Assembly: GCF_026627255.1 (NCBI RefSeq)
Contig: NZ_JAPNLM010000036.1
Span: 1 to 57,086, forward strand
Source of the DNA: Streptomyces antarcticus
Lineage (GTDB): Bacteria > Actinomycetota > Actinomycetes > Streptomycetales > Streptomycetaceae
Reading direction: 5' to 3'
DNA: 57,086 bases
In this document: in pieces, positions 23,994 to 32,624 of the stretch
How positions within the stretch are numbered: position 1 is the stretch's first letter
How the letters are laid out: each line of letters opens with the position of its first letter
Notes under the pieces: generated by a model
Database searches by the model: none
Told to the model about the DNA's origin: nothing
What the model saw: the letters and a program-made list of their open reading frames with translations, nothing else
Program-made: the position numbers and the translations under genes

Positions 23994-26900
23994 CTACTTC
24001 CCGGGCGTCCCGGTGACGCCGAGCATGCGGTCGACGACCCGCTTCGCGGCCGAGCCGTCGTCGAGGTCGCAGAACTCGGCGCGGAACGCGGCCCGCGCCC
24101 CGGCGTACTCGGCCGCGACGGAGTCCGCGTCGCGGACGGCGGCGATCAGGCTCGCCGAGTCCGCGAGCAGCGGGCCGGGCGCCTTCTCCTCCAGGTCGAA
24201 GTTGAAGCCGCGCAGCGTGCCCCGGTAGTGCTCCAGGTCGTACGTGAACAGCAGGATCGGCCGGTCGGTCACCGCGAAGTCGAAGATCGCGGAGGAGTAG
24301 TCCGAGATCAGCACGTCGGCGACCAGCAGCAGGTCGGTGGCGTCGGGCCAGCGCGACACGTCGACGACGAAGCCGTCGCGGACGCCCTCGCGGACCTGCT
24401 CGCCCACGTTGTGGTGCCCGCGGACCAGCAGGACGTGGTCCTCGCCGAGCTCGCGGCGGGCCTCGTCGAGGTCGATGTTCAGGTCGAGCTTGTAGCCGCC
24501 GGAGAAGCCCTCGCGGTTCTCCCGCCAGGTCGGCATGTAGAGGACGACCTTCTTGCCCTCGGGCAGGCCGAGCCGGCGGCGCACCTCGGCGACCCGCTGC
24601 GGGTCGGGCTTGACCAGCGCGTCCGTGCGCGGGCTGCCGGACTCGACGACCTCGCCGGCGTAGCCGAGGGCGCGCTTGAGGAGCGGGGTGGCGTACGAGC
24701 TCGGGGAGGCGAGCAGCGTCCACTGGGCGCTGTCGTGCTCCAGGCCCTCCAGCACCTCGGGGCTCGTGTAGTAGTCGTGGACGTAGTCGTGGCCGATCTG
24801 CTTGATCGGGGTGCCGTGCCACGTCTGGACGACGGTCTGGCCGGAGCGGCGCAGGAAGTTACGCGGCACGTTGGAGTTGACCACGTAGTAGCGGGCCCGG
24901 GCCAGCACGTCCCAGGACTCGACGCTGTCGTACTGGACGGCGCGGGCGGTCTCGGGGACCTCGGCGCGGCCGTCGCGGACGAGCCAGATGTGCTCCAGCT
25001 TCTCGCCGCGGCGCAGGAGTTCCTCGTGGATGGCGCGCGGCGAGTCGCCGGCCCCGTTCCCCTGGAAGGTGTCGTAGACGACCATGTCCTTGACCGGGAG
25101 GGCGCGCTGCGCCGGGTAGGTCTCGTAACGGGCCACGCGCTGGGCGAAGTTGGAGCGGTCGTGCGGGCTGAGCAGCGGGTCCGAGACGAGCACCATGCGG
25201 TCGTGGAAGCGGGCCTCGACGCGCATCCGGCGACCCTGCACGGTGAGCGGGTGCGGTCCGGCGAAGAGCAGACCAGGGCCCATCTGCACGGGGGCGCCGC
25301 GGTCGACGCCGAGCAGGCCGGCGGTGGTTCCGCCCTGCGCGACCGGGCGCAGGGTGGGCCACCAGCGGCCCTCGGGCAGCGTGGTGCGGCCCGCGTACGC
25401 CTCGGGGAGGGCGGGGACGAAGGTGGTCTCGAAGGTGTCCCCGTCACGGGTGACCGGGTAGCTGAACTCGACGCCGTGCACGTTGTGCAGGACCAGCTCG
25501 TACGGCTCGTCGGTCGGTGCGAGGAAGCGGCCGCGCAAGGTTATTGCGCCGTCCTTCGCGGTGACCCCGTCGACCAGCGGCGGCGAGGGCTGCGCGGAGA
25601 GGATCAGGTGACCGGTGTTGCCGCGCTTGGCGAACAGGGAGCGTCCGCGGTCGCCGCCGGGCAGCGGGACGACCAGGCCGGTGAAGCCGCCGCGCTCGTC
25701 GTGGGCCAGCGGGTGTTCGGTGCCGTCGGCGCCGACCACCGTCAGGGCCCAGGGCTGCGGGGTCCACTCGCCGGGCAGGCACTCGGCGTCCGGGACGTCG
25801 GCCAGTCCGGCCAGCGGCACGCGGACGGTGAAGGGAACCCGGCCGCCCGCGGCGGCGGAGGTCTCCAGCGGGAACGACAGGGCGGTCCCGCTGGTGGAAT
25901 GGACGGCCCGCAGGGTGGCGCCGGCGCCCACTTCGGCGGCCAGTTCACCGACGACGTCCAGGGCGTCGTCACCGGCCCGGCGGACGTCCAGCGCGCGGGC
26001 ACGGACGGTCTCGACCTGGATGGTGAGGGAACCGGAGACGACCGGCAGGATGCGCACGTCGGGGGCGACCCAGTGCGCGGGCGGGTTCTGGCCGGTGTCG
26101 TGTTCGCCGCCCCGCAGGCGGGCGCGGTGCAGACCGCCGGCGCCGGTCACGGCGACGGAGGTGGTCCAGACGCCGTCGCGCCAGGTGCCGCCCGACTGGA
26201 AGATCGAGGGGTCGACGACGGCGGTGAAGCCGGCCCAGTCCGCGTGGCGCAGGGCCAGGTGCGGGGAGTTGACGGTGGCCATCGGGGAGGCGACCGTACG
26301 GGCGCTGACGACGGAGCGGCGGCGCTTGCCGCCCTCGCGGAACACCAGCATCTTGCGGGAGCCCAGGCGGCTTTCGGCGCCGAGGTGGCCGGGCAGGGCG
26401 TAGCCGCGCAGGAGCAGCTTGCCGTCGGCCCAGGCGGCCTGCTCGAGGCGGCTGACGACGCGGCGCTCGCGCGGGCCGAGCGTGAGGATCCTGGGGGGCA
26501 CGGGCGGGCGGCCCTGGAGGAAGGGGTAGTCCGCCTGCGGGCGGGCGAGGCCCTTGACCGGGACGCTGTAGTGGTAGTCCCGCTGGTGGTCCTGGAGGGC
26601 GATGAAGTCCTCGACGCGGCCTTCGCGGGCCAGGAACGCCTTCAGGCGGTCGGCCACGGTCAGGTCGGACCAGGGGCCGGTGCCGATCTCGCGGACGAGA
26701 CCGCCGACCTCCTTGACGAACGCGTCGCGGAAGTCCTGGCCGCCCTCACCGACGTACTTGTAGATGAGCGGCAGTTCCTCGCTCAGCACGTTGTAGTCGT
26801 AGTCGCGCAGGTAGCGGGCGTACTTGGCGCCCTCCTTGCCCTTGAGGGCCTCGCGGACCAGGCGTACGGAGGTCACGCGGTCGATCAGGGAGACCGGGTC

Positions 26901-27572
26901 GGTGGAGCGCTGGGTGATGGAGCGCTCGCCGGTCTCGCGGACGCGCCAGTGGTAGACGCAGTCGCTGATGATGTCGACGCTGGTGGCGAAGTAGTGCGCG
27001 GGGATGCTGACCGGGGCGTCCTCGTAGAGGATGCCCTCCGGGTACTGGAAGTCGTGCTCGTTCCAGAAGCTGCGCCGGTAGACCTTGTTCCACGCGGTGC
27101 GGTCGGTGACCAGCGCCGGGAACTTGGAGATGTGGGTCTTCAGCTGGGTCTTGGCGAACGCCGCCCGGTGACCCCAGGACTGCTGCATGCCGACGGAGCG
27201 GAAGCGCTTGACGTTGCCGCCCGCGAAGTCCGAGCCCGTCTCGTCGAGGGCCGCGATGAGGCGCTCGTAGGCGTACGTGGGCATGGTGTCGTCACTGTCG
27301 ACGAAGGCCAGGTACTCGCTGTCCTCGTGCGCGTGCCGGGCGCCGACGTTGCGGGCGGCACCGAGGCCGGCGTTCTCCTGCATGACGACCCGGAACCGCT
27401 TGTCCCGCGCGGCGAAGGCCTTCGCGATGACGGCGCTGGTGTCCGTGGATCCATCGTCTACGAGGATGGCCTCGAAGTCGGTGAAGGTCTGAGCGGCAAG
27501 GGACTCCAGGCACTCGTCGAGGTAGAGCTCGACGTTGTAGACGGGGACGACGATGCTCAAGCGCGGGGGCAT
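23994..27572 (-). CDS. Bifunctional glycosyltransferase family 2 / CDP-glycerol:glycerophosphotransferase
   Basis: 1192 residues, membrane-peripheral, for teichoic-acid-like wall or capsule polymer synthesis. The N-terminal GT2 domain (about 1-230) reads LSIVVPVYNVELYLDECLES, FEAILVDDGSTDTS and NAGLGAARNVGARHAH, with the DxD-type AFVDSDDTMP. The middle (about 330-800) is Ig-like/beta-rich. The C-terminal Glyphos_transf domain (about 830-1180) has VQTWHGTPIKQIGHDYVHDY, ESGSPRTDAL, VVLYMPTWRENREGF, LVRGHHN and DVLISDYSSAIFDFAVTDRP. The start at 27572 (MPPRLS) is chosen because the GT2 fold begins there and a GGAG precedes it. An AT-rich promoter-like region lies upstream (27573-27720). No other wall-polymer genes are adjacent. 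Confidence 0.9.
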   Translation of the reverse strand: MPPRLSIVVPVYNVELYLDECLESLAAQTFTDFEAILVDDGSTDTSAVIAKAFAARDKRFRVVMQENAGLGAARNVGARHAHEDSEYLAFVDSDDTMPTYAYERLIAALDETGSDFAGGNVKRFRSVGMQQSWGHRAAFAKTQLKTHISKFPALVTDRTAWNKVYRRSFWNEHDFQYPEGILYEDAPVSIPAHYFATSVDIISDCVYHWRVRETGERSITQRSTDPVSLIDRVTSVRLVREALKGKEGAKYARYLRDYDYNVLSEELPLIYKYVGEGGQDFRDAFVKEVGGLVREIGTGPWSDLTVADRLKAFLAREGRVEDFIALQDHQRDYHYSVPVKGLARPQADYPFLQGRPPVPPRILTLGPRERRVVSRLEQAAWADGKLLLRGYALPGHLGAESRLGSRKMLVFREGGKRRRSVVSARTVASPMATVNSPHLALRHADWAGFTAVVDPSIFQSGGTWRDGVWTTSVAVTGAGGLHRARLRGGEHDTGQNPPAHWVAPDVRILPVVSGSLTIQVETVRARALDVRRAGDDALDVVGELAAEVGAGATLRAVHSTSGTALSFPLETSAAAGGRVPFTVRVPLAGLADVPDAECLPGEWTPQPWALTVVGADGTEHPLAHDERGGFTGLVVPLPGGDRGRSLFAKRGNTGHLILSAQPSPPLVDGVTAKDGAITLRGRFLAPTDEPYELVLHNVHGVEFSYPVTRDGDTFETTFVPALPEAYAGRTTLPEGRWWPTLRPVAQGGTTAGLLGVDRGAPVQMGPGLLFAGPHPLTVQGRRMRVEARFHDRMVLVSDPLLSPHDRSNFAQRVARYETYPAQRALPVKDMVVYDTFQGNGAGDSPRAIHEELLRRGEKLEHIWLVRDGRAEVPETARAVQYDSVESWDVLARARYYVVNSNVPRNFLRRSGQTVVQTWHGTPIKQIGHDYVHDYYTSPEVLEGLEHDSAQWTLLASPSSYATPLLKRALGYAGEVVESGSPRTDALVKPDPQRVAEVRRRLGLPEGKKVVLYMPTWRENREGFSGGYKLDLNIDLDEARRELGEDHVLLVRGHHNVGEQVREGVRDGFVVDVSRWPDATDLLLVADVLISDYSSAIFDFAVTDRPILLFTYDLEHYRGTLRGFNFDLEEKAPGPLLADSASLIAAVRDADSVAAEYAGARAAFRAEFCDLDDGSAAKRVVDRMLGVTGTPGK

Positions 27573-27764
27573 GGGTGGCGAATTCTCCAGCGTTTTATGC
27601 TTTATCGATGATCGGCTGATTACAGCATCGTACTCTGTAACAGATTCATAAAATCCCACCATCTTGGACATATCCAGACTGATCGCCGGGGCGGACGGCA
27701 AAGAATTAAGCCGCCCGCCACCTTGACGAAGGCCTCCGGAGCAGGTCCGGGACGGGCTCGCGGG
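27573..27764. promoter_or_regulatory. AT-rich upstream region of the GT2/glycerophosphotransferase gene
   Basis: About 120 bases (27590-27710) with many A/T runs (for example TTTTATGCTTTATCGATGATC-like stretches) stand out against the 70 per cent GC around them. They probably contain the promoter of the large transferase gene. Separate transcription from the roadblock cluster is therefore likely although all genes share a strand. No exact -10/-35 can be assigned. Confidence 0.5.
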
Positions 27765-28139
27765 TCAGATCTCCAGCTCGTTCTCGATCTTCTTCAGCTG
27801 GTGGCGGGCCATCGCGAGGTTGGCCCGGCCCCTGTCGAGGGCCAGGTAGAGGAAGAAGCCGGTGGCGCCCCGGCCCTTCAGCAGCCGGATGAGGTGGTAC
27901 TGCCCGCCGAGGGTGATCAGGATGTCCTCGATGTCGTCCTGGAGACCGAGCATCTCCATCGTGCGGACCTTGGCACGCACCACGTCGGTGTTGCCCGCGG
28001 CGGCGACGGCCAGGTCCAGGTCCTTGCCGCCGCCGATGGTACCGAGGGCCATGCCGCTGCCGTAGTCGACGAGGGCGGCGCCGATCGCGCCCTCGATCGA
28101 AGTGGTCGCTTCCTTGAGTGCGGTCTCCACGTTGGCCAT
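27765..28139 (-). CDS. Roadblock/LC7 domain protein (third of cluster)
   Basis: 124 residues, a single roadblock/LC7 (MglB-like) domain: ATTSIEGAIGAALVDYGSGM, ALGTIGGGKDLDLAVAAAGN, VVRAKVRTMEMLGLQDDIED, ILITLGGQYHLIRLLKGRGA and TGFFLYLALDRGRANLAMAR. Such proteins form dimers and modulate small Ras-like GTPases, but no GTPase is encoded nearby. The start is ATG 28139 after AGAGGAACC-type sequence. It is last in a five-gene minus-strand set. Confidence 0.92.
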   Translation of the reverse strand: MANVETALKEATTSIEGAIGAALVDYGSGMALGTIGGGKDLDLAVAAAGNTDVVRAKVRTMEMLGLQDDIEDILITLGGQYHLIRLLKGRGATGFFLYLALDRGRANLAMARHQLKKIENELEI

Positions 28140-28256
28140 GTGAGGTTCCTCTTTCTTGTTGGCTGGTGAGCTGTTTCGGTGTGCACGGCTGTCGCGGTGC
28201 GGGTGTACGGAAGTGCGGGTTCGGAGCCTGACGGGCGTGGCGCCGCCGGCGCCTGG

Positions 28257-28676
28257 CTACGTCGGCGGACTGCCGGGGCCCCGCCGTCCGAGGCTGTGGT
28301 CTATGAGGTCGGCTATGCGCAGGCTGGAGCGCCGGGCCTCCAGGTGGAGGCGCCCGACGTTGACGCGGGGCTCCGCGAGCAGGGTGAGGACGGCCGCCTC
28401 GCCCGCCGCGTAGGTCGCCACGTACCCGTGTTCCCCGCGCACGAGCAGCTCGCGGAACACACCCTGGCCGGTGCTGTCGCTGAGCCGTTGGGCCACCCCG
28501 AGGGCGGCCGCGGTCAGGGCGGCCACGGTCTCGGCCTCGGTGGCGGCACTGTCCTGGGCCAGGACGAGTCCGTCGACGCTCGCGGCGAGGGCTCCGGTGA
28601 GCTGGGGAACACGGGCCCGGAGCCTGCGGAGCTCGGCGAGTATCTCGGCCTCCGCCTCGGCGGGCACCGTACTCAT
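28257..28676 (-). CDS. Roadblock/LC7 domain protein (second of cluster)
   Basis: 139 residues, roadblock/LC7 fold: RVPQLTGALAASVDGLVLAQ, DSAATEAETVAALTAAALGV, RELLVRGEHGYVATYAAGEA and AVLTLLAEPRVNVGRLHLEA. The C-terminal tail has RIADLIDHSLG. The start at ATG 28676 has a strong AAAGGAGAAAGG ribosome site. It sits between the DUF4388 protein and the third roadblock gene. Sequence divergence from its two neighbours suggests heterodimers or distinct partners. Confidence 0.88.
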   Translation of the reverse strand: MSTVPAEAEAEILAELRRLRARVPQLTGALAASVDGLVLAQDSAATEAETVAALTAAALGVAQRLSDSTGQGVFRELLVRGEHGYVATYAAGEAAVLTLLAEPRVNVGRLHLEARRSSLRIADLIDHSLGRRGPGSPPT

Positions 28677-28771
28677 GTCGGCCTTTCTCCTTTCGGCCTG
28701 GCTCTCGGGCTGCCGCTCGGGCAGCCTGCGCTCGGAGCGGTCGGCGCGCAGGGCCGGTCGCAGCGGGAGCC

Positions 28772-29593
28772 TCACAGGCTTGCCTCCAGTGCGTCGCGTA
28801 ACCGGCGGAGCAGTGCCACGTCCGGGGATTGGGCCTGGGTCATCCAGTCGGGCAGCGGTTCCGCGGCCGGGGCGGGTGCCGCGGCGTGCGGGGTGTCGAC
28901 GAGTCCGGCCGCCGCGAGGCGCCGTACGTCGAGGAGCGTGTGAAAGGCGGGCCGGCCCAGCACCCACGCGAGGTCGGCCGGGGTGCGGACCCCGTCCGCG
29001 TGGTGCAGCAGGAGGCGCTGGCGCGGGGTGACGGTCTGCCCCGGCGCGGCGGGCCGGGGCACCACCGGGGCGGTGTCCAGCAGCGGGTAGGGCCAGACCG
29101 CGTCGAGCAGCTCCCGCCGGCGCCGGGTCTCGCGCTCGACGGCGGCGGCGGGGACGGAGCGCACGGAGCCGATCCAGTGGGTGGCCCCGCGGCGGAACCG
29201 GGAGGGGCCGCTGCCCGGCGAGAGCGCGAAGAACGCGGCGTCGAAGATCGCGGCGAGGTGGCAGATCTCCAGCTCGCCGCCCGCGAGCCCGCCGCTGTCG
29301 ACGAGGAAGCGGGCGACCTGGCGGCGGGCGCCGGCCCGGTCCAGGGCCTCGCGCCAGCGCTCGGGGGCCAGGCCGCCGCCGGTGGTGAGCAGCACGTCGA
29401 GGCCGGGTGTGGCCGGACTCTCCGCGTGGACTATGCGGCCGTCCTCCAGGAAGAGGGTGCCGCGGTCGCGGAGCAGGGCGCCGGTGGCGCGCTCGGCGGC
29501 GAGCCGGGTGAGGAGCGGCGAGACTGCGGTCATCGGAGCCGGCAGCGGGACCGGCGCCGGCGTGGGGGCCGGGGTGGGGGCCGGGGCGGTCAT
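28772..29593 (-). CDS. DUF4388 (PATAN-type) domain protein
   Basis: 273 residues. A Pro/Ala lead of about 20 is followed by a DUF4388/PATAN-like module (about 20-110): LLTRLAAERATGALLRDRGT, LFLEDGRIVHAESPATPGLD, LLTTGGGLAPERWREAL. The middle has LEICHLAAIFDAAFFALSPG, and the end QRLLLHHADGVRTPADLAWV and FHTLLDVRRLAAAGLVDT is HTH-like. DUF4388 proteins are signalling adaptors often genetically linked to roadblock and GTPase modules. The ATG at 29593 overlaps the stop of the upstream roadblock gene as ATGA, so they are translationally coupled. Confidence 0.85.
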   Translation of the reverse strand: MTAPAPTPAPTPAPVPLPAPMTAVSPLLTRLAAERATGALLRDRGTLFLEDGRIVHAESPATPGLDVLLTTGGGLAPERWREALDRAGARRQVARFLVDSGGLAGGELEICHLAAIFDAAFFALSPGSGPSRFRRGATHWIGSVRSVPAAAVERETRRRRELLDAVWPYPLLDTAPVVPRPAAPGQTVTPRQRLLLHHADGVRTPADLAWVLGRPAFHTLLDVRRLAAAGLVDTPHAAAPAPAAEPLPDWMTQAQSPDVALLRRLRDALEASL

Positions 29594-30000
29594 CTGAGCA
29601 CCAGCCCCTCGGCGAGGCTGCGGAGTCTGTGCCGGGCGAGGGCGAGGTTGCCCTCGGTCCGGTCCAGCCAGAGGTGGAGGAAGACGCTGCTGTCGAAGCT
29701 GGTCTCGACGAAGCGCAGGACGTGGTAACCGGTGCGGGTGGTGACGATCAGGTCCTCCACGGGCGGACCGGAGGGTGTTCCGCCGCCGGATATCTGCTCG
29801 GCCTCCGACGGCGCGAACGACTCGTATTCCGCGGCGGCCCGAGCCAGCTCGGCGGTCTCGGCCGCGGTGGTCTCGTGGTCGCCCACGGGCGAGTCCCCGG
29901 CGGTGCCGAGGGCCAGTCCGCTGCTCCAGTCGACCAGCGCGGCCCCCCGCGCACCAGGCAAGGCCATGGCTTCGAGCAGGCATTCGTCGATCCCGGGCAC
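29590..30000 (-). CDS. Roadblock/LC7 domain protein (first of cluster)
   Basis: 136 residues from GTG 30000, chosen because GGGAGGGGAG precedes it by five bases; an upstream GTG at 30036 lacks such a site. Roadblock core: GIDECLLEAMALPGARGAAL, VDWSSGLALGTAGDSPVGDH, VEDLIVTTRTGYHVLRFVET and SFDSSVFLHLWLDRTEGNLA. It is coupled (ATGA) to the DUF4388 gene. Probably forms a signalling dimer with its cluster partners. Confidence 0.88.
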   Translation of the reverse strand: MPGIDECLLEAMALPGARGAALVDWSSGLALGTAGDSPVGDHETTAAETAELARAAAEYESFAPSEAEQISGGGTPSGPPVEDLIVTTRTGYHVLRFVETSFDSSVFLHLWLDRTEGNLALARHRLRSLAEGLVLR

Positions 30001-30160
30001 GCGGGCTCCCCTCCCGGCCGGACGTGCGGGGTGCACGGTCGTACGGCGCGACAGGAGGGAACCTACTCAACTTCCGGAGTGCGAAAAGGCGTTCTGGCAT
30101 TTTCCGCTGGAACGTGCGCCGAAGCGTGTGACAGCTTGGCCGGAACCCGTCACCTTCTGA

Positions 30161-30403
30161 TCAGGAAGCGAGCGGAAGATCGTCGGCGAGCCGGAACGAG
30201 CCTCCTTCGTGCCGCACGTAGCCCTCGTGGCTGAGGGTGCGAAGCAGGTGGTAGACGGTGGGCAGCGGGATGCCGGTGACCCGGGCGAGCCGTTTGGCCG
30301 TCGCGCCGTTCTCCGCGTACATCGCTTCCACGAGGCGCAGCGCGCGCTGCACCGAACCGATCAGGGTGGGCGTGCTGTCCTTCTGGCTGTGTTCGGTGCG
30401 CAT
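30161..30403 (-). CDS. Stand-alone IclR-type helix-turn-helix protein
   Basis: 80 residues containing only the IclR winged HTH: LIGSVQRALRLVEAMYAENG, ATAKRLARVTGIPLPTVYHL and LRTLSHEGYVRHEGGSFRLA. The effector-binding domain (about 170 residues) of normal IclR proteins is missing and the stop follows the wing directly. The start is ATG 30403 after GGGGGATCACTC. It heads the roadblock cluster and is probably its local transcription factor. Truncation is possible, but the coding quality is good. Confidence 0.82.
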   Translation of the reverse strand: MRTEHSQKDSTPTLIGSVQRALRLVEAMYAENGATAKRLARVTGIPLPTVYHLLRTLSHEGYVRHEGGSFRLADDLPLAS

Positions 30404-30606
30404 GAGTGATCCCCCTGCTCCGGTACGAGGCCTGGCCGACCCATCAAAGTCGCTCACCGGCTCCAAAACCAGCTGACTCGCGTAAACCTGAGCATAAGAT
30501 CACCGCCCGTCCGTCCGGCGGTTCCCGCTCCGGGGCCCACCGGACACCTCTCTGGCCCCTTCCGCCCCTCTCAACTCTGTGGTCGCTGGCGTCACTTCCG
30601 CGCCGC

Positions 30607-30669
30607 GCTACGGCAGGAGCCGCTTCGGGAAGTGCAGCTACGGGAAGGGCCGCTACGGAAGGAGCCGCT
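30607..30669. repeat. Three 18-bp repeats
   Basis: Three related 18-mers GCTACGGCAGGAGCCGCT (30607-30624), GCTACGGGAAGGGCCGCT (30637-30654) and GCTACGGAAGGAGCCGCT (30652-30669). The third contains the stop codon and last codons of the TetR gene. Probably repeat slippage of the gene's 3' end. Confidence 0.75.
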
Positions 30670-31201
30670 CGGCCATCACCTCGATCAGGCCCTCCACCGG
30701 GTAGGGCTCCAGCAGCGCGGGCACGGTCAGGTCGTCCACGATCAGGCCCAGCATCGCGAGGTACAGCAGGACCACGCCCTGCCGGTCCCCGGGCAGACCC
30801 GACTCCAGGTGCCAGGCGACGTTCGCCTCGAGCTCCGCGCCCTGGAACCCGGCCAGTTCGGCCTGGAGTTCGGGGCGCCGGGTGGCCTCCAGGCGCAGTT
30901 CCAGGGAGGCGATGTGCACGCTCCGCTCGCGGCGCATCCGGTCCAGGAGCTGCCCGAGCAGCACCTTGGTGTCGAGCGGGCCGACGAGGTCGGCGGGGTC
31001 GGGGACCAGTCGCTCGCGCGTGCGGTGCAGGATCTGTACGAGGAGCTGGGCCCGGTTGGCGAAGTAGTTCGAGGCGGTCCCCGTCGGGACGCCCGCCTCC
31101 GCGTCCACCGCGCGCAGTGTCAGGCCCCGCGAGCCCTCGCGCGCCAGGACTTCGATGGCGGCGTCGAGCAGCGCGGCGCGGCGCTGCGGGTTCTGGCGCA
31201 T
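30653..31201 (-). CDS. TetR-family transcriptional regulator
   Basis: 182 residues. The N-terminal TetR HTH reads RRAALLDAAIEVLAREGSRG, LTLRAVDAEAGVPTGTASNY and FANRAQLLVQIL; the C-terminal ligand domain is all-helical. The start at ATG 31201 has GAGG eight bases upstream; ATG 31267 would add 22 residues. Divergent from the PucR-type regulator. A palindrome ACTGCAGGTGCAGT at 31281-31294 in the shared promoter is the likely operator. The ligand is unknown. Confidence 0.88.
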   Translation of the reverse strand: MRQNPQRRAALLDAAIEVLAREGSRGLTLRAVDAEAGVPTGTASNYFANRAQLLVQILHRTRERLVPDPADLVGPLDTKVLLGQLLDRMRRERSVHIASLELRLEATRRPELQAELAGFQGAELEANVAWHLESGLPGDRQGVVLLYLAMLGLIVDDLTVPALLEPYPVEGLIEVMAERLLP

Positions 31202-31280
31202 GGGGTCGTCCTCGGGGATCGGCGCCGGCGCCCGCCCTGCGCGGGGGACCCCGGGCGGGGCCGGCATGCGGCAGGGTGGC

Positions 31281-31294
31281 ACTGCAGGTGCAGT
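31281..31294. promoter_or_regulatory. Palindrome, possible TetR operator
   Basis: ACTGCA-GG-TGCAGT, a perfect 6-bp-arm palindrome between the divergent TetR and PucR-type genes, 80 bases upstream of the former's start and 76 upstream of the latter's. Confidence 0.5.
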
Positions 31295-31369
31295 CCTCCG
31301 GTCACGGTAGCGGATGCACCGCGTCCCGGCCCTCCCCACCGCCCCCTCCCCCGTGTCAGGCTGCCCGTC

Positions 31370-32602
31370 ATGGAGCGGATCATCGAGGAGATACGCGAGG
31401 ACCTGTCCCGCCGGATCGCGGCGGCGGCGGACCGGCTCGCGGAGCGGACGCTGGCCGAGGACCCCGCATACGCCGCCCTGCTCGGCCGGGCCGAACTGCG
31501 CGAGCGCATCCACCACAACCTCCGCCAGGCCGTCGACGGCCTGGTCCGCAGCTCCCGCGGCCTACCGGTCGAGCTGGCCGACGCCCGGGCCACCGGTACG
31601 CTCCGGGCCGAGCAGGGGCTGCCGCTCGCCTCCCTGCTGCGCACCTACCGCCGGGGCGGTCGGCTGCTCTGGCTGGCCCTCACGGAGGCGGTCTCCGCGC
31701 ACGACCGGGCCGCGCTCCCCCGGCTGCTGCCGGGCGCGACCGCGCTGTGGGACGTACTGGACCAGATGACGGACGCCGTCACCGAGTCGTACCGGACCAC
31801 GGAGGCCGCGCGCACCGACCGCGACCGGGAGCGCCGCGCGGCCCTCCTCGACGCGCTGCTGGACGGCTCGGCCGCCGTGGACGGGCCCGCCGCCTCGGAG
31901 GCCGCGGCTCAGCTGGGGCTCCCGGAGCGGGGGCGCTTCGCCGTGGTCGTGCTGGCCGCCGGCAGCGCCGACGGGGCGGGCCCGAGACCCGGCGGCTCCG
32001 GTGACCCGCGCGTGCTGTGGCGGATCCGCGCCGACGGGGAGAGCGGCCTGGTGCAGCTGGGCCACCATCCGCTGGAGTCCGTACGGGAGCTGCTGGCGCC
32101 GCTCGGCGTGCGGGCCGGGGTCAGCCCGGTGGTGGAGGCGCCGGCCGAGGTGGCCCGGGCGCACCGGCTGGCGGCGCTGGCCCTGCGCACCGCCCCGGCG
32201 TCGGGCGGTCCGCGCACCGCCCTGCTCGACGAGCGGCTGCCGGCGGCGCTGGTCGCCTCCCAGGCCGAACTCGCGGGCCGGCTGCGCCAGGTGGTGCTGG
32301 GTCCGGTGCTGGCGCTGCCCGCGGAGGACCGCCGGGTGCTGCTGACCACCCTGGGCACCTGGCTGGCCTGCCGGGGGTCCACGACGCACGCCGCCCAGCG
32401 GCTGTACTGCCACCGCAACACGGTCTCCAACCGGCTGCGCCGCCTGGAGCAGCTCACCGGCCGCGCCCTCTCCGATCCGGCGCACGTGGTGGAACTGGCC
32501 CTGGCCCACGCGGCGGTCACCCAGCGCGCCGGCGCGGAGGGCGCCGCGTCCCGGCCGGGGCCGCCGGACCGCGGACGCCGCACGGGGGGCCCGACCCGCT
32601 GA
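31370..32602 (+). CDS. PucR/CdaR-type helix-turn-helix transcriptional regulator
   Basis: 410 residues. The N-terminal helical RsbR-like region (about 1-130: IIEEIREDLSRRIAAAADRL, LPLASLLRTYRRGGRLLWLA) precedes a middle GGDEF-like/CdaR domain (about 170-290) and the C-terminal PucR HTH (about 330-390: LLTTLGTWLACRGSTTHAAQ, RLYCHRNTVSNRLRRLEQLT, GRALSDPAHVVELALAHAAV). The start is ATG 31370. Such regulators control diverse catabolic or polyketide genes. It converges with the permease gene downstream. Confidence 0.88.
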   Translation: MERIIEEIREDLSRRIAAAADRLAERTLAEDPAYAALLGRAELRERIHHNLRQAVDGLVRSSRGLPVELADARATGTLRAEQGLPLASLLRTYRRGGRLLWLALTEAVSAHDRAALPRLLPGATALWDVLDQMTDAVTESYRTTEAARTDRDRERRAALLDALLDGSAAVDGPAASEAAAQLGLPERGRFAVVVLAAGSADGAGPRPGGSGDPRVLWRIRADGESGLVQLGHHPLESVRELLAPLGVRAGVSPVVEAPAEVARAHRLAALALRTAPASGGPRTALLDERLPAALVASQAELAGRLRQVVLGPVLALPAEDRRVLLTTLGTWLACRGSTTHAAQRLYCHRNTVSNRLRRLEQLTGRALSDPAHVVELALAHAAVTQRAGAEGAASRPGPPDRGRRTGGPTR

Positions 32603-32624
32603 GGCCCGCGGCCCCGGGCCGCGC

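Noticed and set aside
23946..27611. Very long plus-strand open frame (1221 codons) opposite the glycerophosphotransferase gene
   Set aside because: It mirrors the GT2/glycerophosphotransferase gene, is dominated by Val/Gly/Ala/Arg runs, and has no domain; a typical antisense artefact of high-GC coding DNA.
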